The notes beneath the pieces are model-generated. The model had not been told where the DNA came from and ran no database searches. It saw only the letters and a program-made list of their open reading frames with translations. DNA of 64,000 nucleotides from contig BROE01000020.1 in NCBI GenBank assembly GCA_036571765.1, positions 15,116,931-15,180,930 on the forward strand, in the 5' to 3' direction. Both the position numbers and the translations under genes were made by a program. Shown one piece after another: positions 44,410 through 56,200 of the stretch. Within the stretch, counting starts at the first letter, position 1. Every line of letters begins with the position of its first letter. This stretch comes from Plecoglossus altivelis. Lineage: Eukaryota; Chordata; Actinopteri; Osmeriformes; Plecoglossidae.

Positions 44410-47400
44410 GTAAAGTATGACGATTCGTCAGTTTCCACTTTTTTTCACTAGTGGACCGCTAGTGGTTACCGGGATACTCGGAATGAATGACTTTTTTCAG
44501 AATCAGCAAAGCACATGACTCGCAATGCGTTTATAGAAGTCTGAAGTTATTGAATGACCAAATTTTAACCGATACCTACAGTTCACACACCCACACACAT
44601 TGTCTAACGCCTTTAGGCTACAACATGGTTATCCATCTAATATAAATGCCCAATATGTGATTATGCTTGATAATTTTCATCGGGTTTTCCCCACACGGCT
44701 ACTTATTAATCATGCTCACTGATTTTCCTCTCCAGCAACAGTGCCAGAACAGCTTGGCACTTATGAAATTGTTACGCCGACCAGAGTGAATGAAGCCGGT
44801 GACCAGTTCCCAACAAGCTTACACTTCAGAAGGAGAAAACGTAGTGTCGATGTGAACCTTGACAACGCTTCAGACCAGTGGGCCTCGACAAGAGTCCACT
44901 ATAGAATATCTGCTTTCGGCCAGAGTTTTCACCTCAACCTTACACTAGAATCTGGATTTATCGCGCCACTGTACACTGTGACAGTACTTGGAGTACGTAA
45001 TGGAGGTAATCTGACGGATTTTCCTGCCGAGGAGGAAGATACCGAATATCAGCACTGCTTCTATAAAGGCCATGTGAATGCCAAAACGGACCATACGGCG
45101 GTCATCAGTCTATGCTCTGGATTGGTAAGTTTTTACGCACATTTTAATATTTGCTAAAATGGTGATTTGTGTTTTCGTATTTTAGGTCTATATTTAAAGC
45201 CAATATGAACATTTTATGAAATTATAGTAAGGACATAACGTTCATACAGATTAGATACTATAACAATTGAAGCATCAGGATATTTGCGCACAGCCAATCC
45301 AAACGGAAGGTGGAGTTGTTTGTGAATGTAACTTGTAAAAAAAAAAAAACTACCCCGACATACCCAAGTACTCTTCTACTGACATAGTAACCTCTTAAAT
45401 TACGTATCTAAGAAATAACTATTCAAACTACGGTAGTGCAAGCCAAATCCATACACTCGAAGCCAATTTCTCTGCTACACATGTGCATGCATGCTCGCAC
45501 TCATTTATCTCCGACAATCGGTGACGTCCTACGCACATCAGTGCAGTTGGAGCATGAGTCGGATTCCCTGTGGAGCTGCTGACGTAATCATAATTTGGTT
45601 CCGAGCGTAAAAACGTCAGACAGTGAATTTGAAAGAAGCACAACCGTCTCAGATTACAAATACATAATACCAGCAATGGTCATGTTGGTTTTATGAGAAA
45701 TGTATTCGTTCGTTTCAAATAACTGCACTGGAGATATTACTATGCATTAAACGTTAAATTACAGCAAATAATCACATTACGAATTTCCCAGGTCATCAAG
45801 GCCACCAATAAGTCCAAACTAGTGGCAGTGGCTGTGCTGCTTAAATGTAAAAAAAAAAGAAGTCCCGTCAAGTCTGCCAAGAAAGAAACAAAATCACATT
45901 GTTTGCTGATAGGCATCAAAAGCTGTGCTATCCAACTTTTTCCTCCTTCACTGCATGCAACACACATGTATTTCACCACATTATCGTCCATTAAATAACC
46001 ACGTGTGAAAATATAACCATTGGGGGTCCAGAACAGGCCCATTTGCACTTATCTATTTAGCCGTGCTAAGTCACGCTCCAATTTGACTGTATGCGCCAGA
46101 GTCAACAGTTACAGTGTTTCAAACTTATCTACAAATTCCTCTTTTCTGGGTTCTCGGTAGCTTGGCACTTTCAGGTCACCACATGGGGAGTTTTTCGTGG
46201 AGCCCCTGCACAGCTACAAAGGAGAACACTATGAAGAAGAACACACCAAACCTCATATCGTCTACAGAAAGGACGCCCCAAAGACAGAGGCTGACAAGGA
46301 CGGAGACGCTTGTGACACTTCAGGTACTGGTTGGTTCGGTAATGCGAGAGTTCAATGTAGTGCCATTCAGTTGGATAAGACGCTGTAGAACCAAAGCAAT
46401 CAGGAACACCTCCCCAACACACACACAGGCACTGCTGAGTCAGATTAATTAAGTAATCTAGTCAGCTAGCTGCTGAGTGTGTCTGCTCTACTAAACCCTC
46501 ACCCAGTGTCCTCCTTATGCTGCTCGTCCACACTGAGCGGGGAGGATGGGAGTCCCATTGCTGCTGCTACGTGTGTAAACAGACGGATGTGTGCCTGTGT
46601 GTGTGTGCCTGTGTGTGTGTGTGTGTGTGTGTGCCTGTGTGTGTGTGTGTGCCAGTCTCTGATAACACTCCCCCTCATTATCTGGCCTTTAACGAGTACC
46701 CATAGATGTTTGCTCGGATAATTGTTCTTTATGTGTGATCCTTGTAGTCCACGATATACATACAATAGGAAGCAAGGAAAGAACAGACAGTGAAGGTGCT
46801 TTTACAAAGGTTGTTATGCGGCTATACACATTATACCCCGATCAAGGTTATATACATTTGATATGAGAGAAACCTTATGTTGCACACTTTAGATTTGATC
46901 CAAAAGATTACTAGCTCATGCTGGCTAGTCAGACACCCTGCATCTCAACTCAACTCCATGTGTTGCTCCATTGCTTCTGCTGCCCTGTACATAAAATGCA
47001 CAAGATCTGTCACATTTCCTTGAGAGGAGTTCATTTCATTTCTTTCCCTCTTTGTTAGGTTAGGCTACCAGCTTGCTATTCGCACTGTATCGACAGCAAC
47101 TATACCCTTGTAGCTCTTGGACAGGAAAAACCCTTTGGTACTGTAATTCTGTCTGCTATCTGCAAATCTTCGTTTACTGCCACAAGTTCCTGTTGACTCT
47201 TGTACTTCCTCTGGTCCTTTGATAAGAAAGCATGATAGGTCCACCACCATGAAGCCCAGGCATAAATTGTACTGCAAGAAATAATATTGCAGACTGGAAA
47301 CATCAGTGTGCATGACTATGAAAATAAATTGGAATTGTTGTCATGTATGCACCACATGTTTCCGCATATACTTTGCTGTCGTTCAGATGGATCTTTGTAG

Positions 47401-50400
47401 TGTGTGAGTGTGTATAAATATACATTTAGGTGTGTGGGTGTCCTTCTGTGATTCTCTCAACAGAATGTGAGTATGACTCACAACTGTGAGCAAACACAGT
47501 CGGGTTCAATACGAAACAGCTTTCGCAGTTTTTACACAAGACCTTTGTAGTTTTAGACGTTTTGAAGTGGTTGGTTTCAGTATGTTTACCATCATATATC
47601 ATGGGTAGGAAGAAGCAACAGTGGGTGTCTGGGTCATGTTTAGCTCCGGAATGGTGTCGCACTGCAGCAGGTATAGATGAAGTGGTACACGGTATATGCA
47701 TCCAAGGCGTGGCACTCCATTCGTGACGTCCCTTTGGTTTAGTCGTCAGCAAGATTGAAATCAGACTAAGTGCACTTACCTGCTCTCCTCACACTGGACT
47801 GTCCACTCATTGACTTATTTTCCTGAGACATGGACTTTTGTCATGCCTGAGTGCCAAGTTTACCTAACATGAACCATCCATTATGTCTACCCCCCCCACA
47901 CACACACACACTTCCTAAAAGCAAGACTCCAGGATCTCAAGCAGTGTGCATGTGCAGATAAGAAACCAAAATCCATGTTTCATTCTTGCCGCTCTATTAA
48001 ACAAAGGGTGACCAACAATAAATTTGTGACATGAACATTCACCAGAATTCTGCTGAATACTTTATCCAATATAAAGATAAGACTTAACTTGAAAGTGAAA
48101 AGAAACCTTCCTGGAAATAAGTTGTGACATAGTAGTTATGACATAGTCGTTATGACATGCTATTCTTATTCAATCCGTGAATTTATGAGCTTGAATCTAA
48201 GAGAGAAACCTATAACTTTATGTGTTGAACACAAAGTATTGACTTGGAATATGTATCTTTTTCCTAGGCCATGAACACAGGCACAAGAGACACAGGGATA
48301 TGGGGAAGAAGAGGATGACAAAGCCAGGGTCAAGGTCAGGGCCAGTGGTGTCGGACCCTATGTTTGGCAGCATGCTGAATGACCTGGACACTCTGAGTGC
48401 AGGTCTTCCTGTGGAAGCCTTGTCAGGACCAGACAGCAGTCTTAGCAGCCAAGCCAGCCCGTCTACTAATGACAGCAGCAACGGTGACTCAGGACCTCAC
48501 AGGAGATCAAAGCGCTTTCTCTCCTATCCACGCTTTGTAGAAGTCATGGTAGTGGCAGACAACAAGATGGTGGAACATCACGGCAACAACCTCCAGCACT
48601 ACATTCTCACGTTAATGTCCATCGTAAGTCCTGCTCAGTTAACTCCTTGGCTACTCAGCCTCTCTTTTTCATGGAAGTGTGTGTGTGTTTGTGCGAGTGA
48701 GTGTGAGGTGTGAGCTGGATGTGTGGTGCTGTACCTTCATGGTCTTCAGAGGAGGGCCGGAAGAGGGAAAAGGGCAGTTGAGGGCAGGAGTAAACAAGAA
48801 TTTCAAACGGTCAAGGGGGACAGGGGTAGTATGAAGCGGATCTGTCTGACAACTTTGATGAATGGGAAAAAATAAGCTCAGGTATGTTGCATAGATGGCA
48901 TGCTCCTGGAAACTTCAAACAAGAGCCTTCCTTAGACCTCTGAAGCAGAGCTCTCAGAGGGGAGCTTAGCTGACCTATATTATGATCCTGGCAAAGACTA
49001 CATTCTCCACAGGCTCTCTCACAGGACATTATCAGCTTCGCTATCCAATCAGCCCATGACTGTTCTCTTTAAAGCTGCAGACTAAGTAAGAAGTGATTAG
49101 TTGCACTCCAGACTTGGTTTCAGACTCTGGAACTTGGAAACATATTTACGTAGAAAGGTTCCGCTTTTCACGTGTGATTTGATGGATTTTCTCCTTTCAG
49201 GTGTCATCCATCTACAAGGACCCCAGCATTGGAAATCTGATCAATATTGTGATTGTGAATTTGGTCATAATAAACAACGATGTAAGTGTACAACCATCCA
49301 ATATGAAATAATCCTCCTGGGAGCCGTTCCTTCATGTGTCCTAGTAGTCACTGTTCTCCTGTTGCCCTCTAGGATGGCCCCACCATCTCTTTCAACGCAC
49401 AGACTACTCTGAAGAACTTCTGTATCTGGCAACAAGACCATAATAGTCCTGATGAGAATCACCACTCTCACCATGACACGGCCATTCTCATCACCAGGTA
49501 ACCATCACCAAGCAGCAGCGATGGCTACTGGAGATGTACTTGTTGTTTTGTGTAGAACATTCTATGATCATTCTGATGTTGATGTTACTGGAGTTGCACC
49601 GAGTGTCACACTGGAGCTGGAAACCACTCATCTGTTTCTTCCTCACAGACAGGACATCTGCCGGGCACGGGACAAGTGTGATACGCTAGGTGAGAGCCTG
49701 TCTACAGCACTGGTAGACTGCATTGGTGTTAGCATACACCACGTGCTGTATGCTAATGACTGCCAGGTAGCAAGTTAGCCATTGCGACTACTGCAGCTGC
49801 TAAGTAAAATGTTGAGTTGTGGGATTATAACGTGATGCTAATTGTTCTGATGATTATGATGACAACGTTGGTGTTGGTTTTCAGGGCTTGCTGAACTGGG
49901 GACCGTGTGCGATCCATACAGAAGCTGCAGTATCAGTGAGGATAATGGGCTGAGCACAGCGTTCACTATAGCCCACGAACTAGGCCATGTGTGAGTACTT
50001 AGTGCTTCTTCTACTGCTTTCACGCCGTCCGTACGTCACCTTCCCTTATGCTGGGGAAATACACACGTTTAGGTCGCAGCTGGACACTAAAGCTCCTGAC
50101 CCAGCCGACATGCTCCACCCCCAGGACTTGGTCAGCTGGCTCAGGGTTGTCTGAGCTGAGGCAGTAGCCTGCACACCCAGTCACCCTCCAGGACTAGTGT
50201 GTCTGATGACCGTGCCTCTGCTGTAAGTCTGTGTTGTTCAAAGTCCTCAGGGCTGCATGCACCAGCAGTGGCCCCATAGCTTGGCCTGAGCTTGGCTGCA
50301 AGGCAGGAGACTGTTACAGACTTTACCAACCCCTGTGTCTTAAACAAATGCTCTTTTTTTACCACACACAAAAGTTGGGATTGTTGAATTCCATTCTTAT

Positions 50401-53135
50401 CCGTGACATGTGGTGACAACACTGCTGGAAGTCTACTTAATGGAGCTCAGTGCAATACTGTACCTGCCATAAGGCTTGTATGGTCAGGGAGAATACAGTA
50501 CAGAATGCTTTGTCTGTCCCTGACGGCCTCAAGCACCTGTCTGGACTGCAGAGGCCTTATTAACCCAGCCCTCTGGCCTTTCTAATAGTTTCCAGAGCAG
50601 GGTGTGATTTATACAATGACAGATGGAGGCAGGGGGTGTGTGTATGTGTGTGTATGTGTCTGTGTGGTGGGGGGTTGGCTCTCGTTCTCGCCCTTGGTGT
50701 GAACGGACCTTTAAGACAGAGGCACTGTGTGTTGTTAGCTGCAAATGAGATCAGTTTTCACCTCTGAACGTCCTACGTGGGTTTTGCTTCCTGGCAGTTT
50801 CAACATGCCCCACGACGACAGTAACAAGTGTAAAGAGGATGGCGGTAAGAACCAGCAGCACGTGATGGCGCCCACTCTCAACTACTACACCAACCCCTGG
50901 ATGTGGTCCAAGTGCAGCAGGAAATACATCACAGAGTTTCTTGAGTATGTGACAGCCAAGGTTTTATCATTGCAATAAACACATGATTAAGAAATGTTTG
51001 GATAGTTAGCGCCACACTCATATGCAGGCCAGACTAGGTAGATGTCCTATCAATCTTGGTGTGTAAAAGGAGGACCATAAAGGACTTGAAATGAGCTTTT
51101 GGCTTTGCTCATTTGAAATGAAGTCATTGTTGATGTAGGGTTTAGGTTGAAGCGGCTGCCTAACCCTAATAACAAATAATAACAAAGCCTATTTCTCCAT
51201 CAAGCACAATCTTGTCTCTGCAGTAGTTTTCGGATTGTACAGAATTCTACCTCTCCATCTGTACTGAGTGTGTTTTCTGTCTGTTTGTGTCTCTTTTTCT
51301 GTTTTTTCTTTAAGTCATTTTATTTTTATTTCTTAATAGCACAGGATATGGCGAGTGCTTACTCAACGAACCCATTTCTAGGCCCTTCAGTCTGCCTCTG
51401 CAGCTCCCTGGACGGATATACAACGTCAATAAACAATGTGAATTGATATTTGGGCCTGGGACGCAGGTGTGCCCATATATGGTAAGGGAACATGTCGTAC
51501 AGATTCACACATTGGTCTGTCAAAGAGGAGGGTTAGCCTCTTGGTCTGTTACTGTGCTGTAGATGGAGGGAGCTTCTGTGTACAGAGTTGTGTCACTGCA
51601 TCGCGCAATTCACTGTGAATCTTTTCGCCTAATAGCTGTATCACAAACAGTTTGTCGATGTTGTCGAGTGTGTTTAAAGGGCACCAGGGTGCAGGTATTC
51701 TAATGCGCTGCGGATTGTTTGATATTTGTCAGTGTTTGACATCCAAGGCTGTGTTTAAAGGGCACATGCCTTGTCAATGATGAGTGTTCAGTACAATGAG
51801 CCTGTGACGAAAGGGCTCAGCGTTGTGGAGTGGAGTGAGTTCTAACCTTCTCTGTTTCTCTCTCTCTTCTCTCCTCTCTCTCACTCGCTTCTCTCTCTCC
51901 TCTCTGTTCTCTCTCTTATCTCTCGCTTCTCTTTCTGTCTTTCCCAGACCCAGTGTCGTAGGCTGTGGTGCACCAGTCCAGAGGGAGCCCAGAGAGGCTG
52001 CAAGACCCAGCACATGCCTTGGGCCGATGGAACCGAATGTGATCCTGGAAAGGCAAGTAGCTAAAGAGTTTACCTGAGGACCTACACAAACACAAACACA
52101 CACACACCCTCTTTATAAGTGTGTCAGATGTTTACATCTGGTGAGCTTTTACAACATGCTCCAAGGATTCAAACATGCGTTAAATAATACGTTGTTTAAA
52201 TATTTGTAACCGTCATTATTCCCTCTCTTCCGTGGTGGCTCAGAATCAAACATTGTTATAATGTGTTTCATCAAAATGAGGGAAGAAAACTAAACAACAG
52301 CTTGCCAATACTCTATTTCAATAAACTCTATAAATGTACTAATTGAACAGCAGTCACACAAATGGCCATCGGCTCCAACTGTCTTTTAGTTGAAACTGGG
52401 GTTTTGGACCTGAAGGAGCATGAATTTGTTTTTTTGCAGAGCCAGTATTCTTATGAGTAAGTAATAGGCTTAGAGTTGGCCTGTGAATGGAGGCTTGTGG
52501 AGATTTCCCTCTCTGTGACTGGTTTAGTGTAGCTTTTAATTAGGGCCCTCTCCCTAGCCCTCTGCTTCCTGCCACGGCTGAGGGACATGAAAGAGCTGTG
52601 GGCCAGTCTAGCAGCAGAGGTCCCCAGATGCACATGTTCCCATCCTCCTCTGTTTACACTCCGCAGTCCTGCTCTCCATCCTCCCGCCCCACAGCCTCGC
52701 CCCTCCATCTCCCCTCGCCCAACGCTCCTACTATAGATGTGTTGGGTTGGGAAGAGAAGTAGAATCGGATCAGCTCTGGAACATAAATTGTGTGTGAACG
52801 TCTTCTTCTTCAGCTGTACTGACAGGGCTTTGAAAGGGGTCTGAATTGGCTTTTTTGGTTTCTTGTTTTCCGTTTGCTGTATAATTTCTACCAGATTAGA
52901 GGCATTGAAGCAAGATGTGGAGGGTTGGCAGATGGATGTGTTGCCAGTGAGCAGCTATGATTCCTGATGTTACCCTTTCCTCTGTCTCTCTATCTCTCTG
53001 TCTCTCTGCCTTTCCCTTGACTATCTTGTCCATGCTTTCTTCATTGATCTCTCTCCCTCCCTCCATCCCTCCCTCCAGCCTTCCATCCATCCATCAATTG
53101 ATTAATCTTTCATTCTCTCTCTCTCTCACTCTCTC

Positions 53136-53221
<86 letters not shown>

Positions 53222-56200
53222 GCACTGTAAGCACGGCCTGTGCATCCCCAAGGAGCACGACGCCATGCCAGTGGAAGGAGCGTGGGGTGTGTGGAGCCCG
53301 TTTGGCACCTGCTCGCGAACGTGTGGCGGCGGCATCAAGATTGCCGTGCGAGAGTGCAACCGACCCGTGTAAGCAGCGTGGCTCTCCGCAGCTCTCCAGC
53401 TTTGTAGTTGTGCACTTCCACTGGAGTGTGTCTCCTTCCCAACCTCCCTGGTCAATGTTCCGTAAGATCAAGCGTCCTTGAGAGAATTCTTTCCATAGCT
53501 CACCTTCCAGCACACCAGACTTCTTTCTTTTTTTTTTGCCACAGATCTAACAGGCCCGTTTCTCGGTAAACCATCAATCTTGTTTAACTTGAAAGGCCAC
53601 TTTCATCATTTGTTAATGGGATGACTGCACATAGACTGATCAGCAAGTCTGAGAGATGACGACATGGGTGGAAGGACATGTGATGACCAGTAATATGTGT
53701 ATAAACAGATATTGAAAATAGGATGTTAGATTAAGGGACGCTTGCTAAAAGATGTTGTTCTGTGTCTTCGCCAGCCCCAGGAACGGGGGCCGGTACTGCG
53801 TGGGTCGCAGAATGAAGTTCCGCTCGTGTAACTCTGAGCCGTGCTCCAAGCAGAAGAAGGACTTCAGAGAGGAGCAATGCGGGGACTTTGACGGCAGGCC
53901 CTTCAACATCAACGGGCTGTCGGACAACGTGCGCTGGGTTCCCAAGTACAGCGGAAGTAAGCGCGGCTTCACTTCCTGTGATGTGACACAGAAAACGCAG
54001 CAGTTTAGACGTGGGCCTTTGTACCTAGCCTTTAGCCTATCCCTAACATGTCTTCTGTATGTGCTGTTCGTGTGTGTGTGTGTGTGTGTGTGTGTGGATC
54101 CAGTCCTCATGAAGGACCGCTGTAAGCTGTTCTGCAGGGTGGCAGGCAGCACGGCTTACTATCAGCTCAGGGACCGGGTCATTGACGGCACGCCATGCGG
54201 GCCTGACACCAACGACATCTGTGTCCAGGGCCTGTGCAGGGTGAGTCCTCAGCTTCCCTCCAGAAACTTGGAACTGCTTGAACAAATCGGATGTGTTTCA
54301 GTGATACGGACATAAATGCTCCACCGGGTAATGAGATCACTTATGCAACTATATATTGGCTCATTAGGTTTAATCCTTTCTTGCTAGAACGGTCTTTCAC
54401 AAGAAGCGTCAAGGACCACCGTCTTAATTTCAGTGTAGCGGTTAAGCTAAAGTTCCAGATGGATTGATGTTTCAAAAAAATAAACAAAACTGTTTCAAAG
54501 GTAGTGCAGTGCACTTTTCCAGGTCATTTTTCCAGCATATTGATCTTTCTATGTTCTTTTCCCTACAATCTCTCCCCTCTTTCCTTTTCTTCCTCTTCTC
54601 CTCCCTTCTCTACCTCTCCTCCTCCTACCCTGCTGCACAGCAAGCGGGATGTGACCATGTGTTGAACTCCAAGGCACGGAGAGATAAGTGTGGTGTTTGT
54701 GGAGGCGACAACTCTTCATGTAAAACTATGGCAGGCACTTTCAACATAGTACGCTACGGTGAGCCCCAAATCTCAGCAATCTACACATCACCGTGTCATC
54801 ACTTGTCGGCCTAGCAACAGTGCCTGGCCGGCCTGAGGAAGAAGTCTGCGATGTCGGATCTGAAATGACCTTTTGAATGTGTCTCCTCTGTGTGACGCAG
54901 GATACAATGAAGTTGTGCGTATCCCCAGCGGTGCCACAAATATAGACGTGCGTCAACACAGCTACTCAGGGAAACCAGAAGATGATAACTACCTCGGTAA
55001 GATCTAAACTATATCTAAACACAAGGCAGACTGCGGTGCAGAGTTCCTGTTAGAGTATCGGTTTAAGTTGGTGCTAGTGCCTCCTGCCTGTGGGAAAGTC
55101 TTTATTGTGCTGGTAGGGCTGGTGTCGTTGGAAACTGGATCAGAAACACTATCTCAATCAGCCCTCAGGATGCCATTTCATTGGGGTCACACTCTGTATA
55201 CGAGGTTGTTTAGATGGGTAGGTGTGTCTGTGTGTTTGTGTGTATTCATATGTGCAGGTGTGTTTGTGAGTTTGAGCATGTGTGTGTTTGTGGAAACGGT
55301 CAGGGGGATTGTGGGAAGGGGGCAGATCTCTGCATTACTGTGATGTGTGAAATGATGAGGAAAGTAACTCAGGAAATTAGCTCCATAATCGCATTAGTAT
55401 GAATGTGAGCAGTAGACTGACTGGTGAACAGGAGGCCCAGGACTCCTTCAGGAAAGTAGGATTCTTTTACCCCAATTAGATTTATCTACTCTCAACGCTA
55501 GGCCTTATTTAAATAGAAACATCAGCTGTTAGACTGCTAAACAGGCAGCGAGTTTGTTTACATCTGTCTGAAGTCTGTCATAGCAGCTAGGGCATGCTCT
55601 TGAACGCAACTTGAAAGGGTGAAAAAAGCCAAGATTTCTTGAAAAGTTTTGTCGATCCTAAAAAAGGTTGTCATTTTGTCAAGGATAAACCTTGACCTTA
55701 GCTGACCTAGACTTCAACATTCACTCTCTTACAAAAACACCTTTGAAAACACTTTGTGACTGATCTTCTGCAACTGATCCCCCCTCTTCCAGCTGTTTCT
55801 AACAGTCATGGGGAGTTCCTACTCAATGGAGAGTTTGTGGTCAGCATGTTTAAAAGGGAAATCAAAGTTGGCAACGCCGTCATCGAATACAGCGGATCTG
55901 ACCATGTCATTGAGAGAATCAACTGCACTGACCGCATCGAGGAGGAGATCGTTGTCTTGGTAATGACTCCTGTCATCCTGGAAAGGCTGTGACCTTCCTT
56001 CAGTTTGAGCTGGCTGTGTCTCAACTTCTCTCTGCTCTGATGTGTGCAGGTGCTATCCGTTGGCAACCTGTACAACCCAGATGTCAGGTACTCCTACAAC
56101 ATCCCCATCGAGGACAAGCCCCAACAGTTCTTCTGGGATGCTTATGGACCCTGGCAGGACTGCAGCCGCCTGTGCCAAGGTAAGGCAGCGTGATGGCATG

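Larger units (their letters stand above)
44410..48267. other. ADAMTS9 introns 1-3
   Basis: Apart from exons 2 and 3 this is AT-rich unique sequence with one GT microsatellite (46591-46651) and a poly-A run (45338-45350). I see no other gene. Confidence 0.7.
48624..53222. other. ADAMTS9 introns 4-11
   Basis: Between exons 5-11 the introns are unique sequence. A CT-rich tract precedes exon 11 (51849-51945). The 1170-bp GC-AG intron 11 ends in a CT microsatellite (53114-53218). Confidence 0.7.
53369..56049. other. ADAMTS9 introns 12-17
   Basis: Unique sequence between exons, with a GT repeat (54069-54095) before exon 14 and GT-rich sequence at 55220-55290. No extra exon seen. Confidence 0.7.

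Noticed and set aside
53126..53513. Minus-strand Glu/Arg-repeat frames
   Set aside because: Complement of the CT microsatellite next to ADAMTS9 exon 12.
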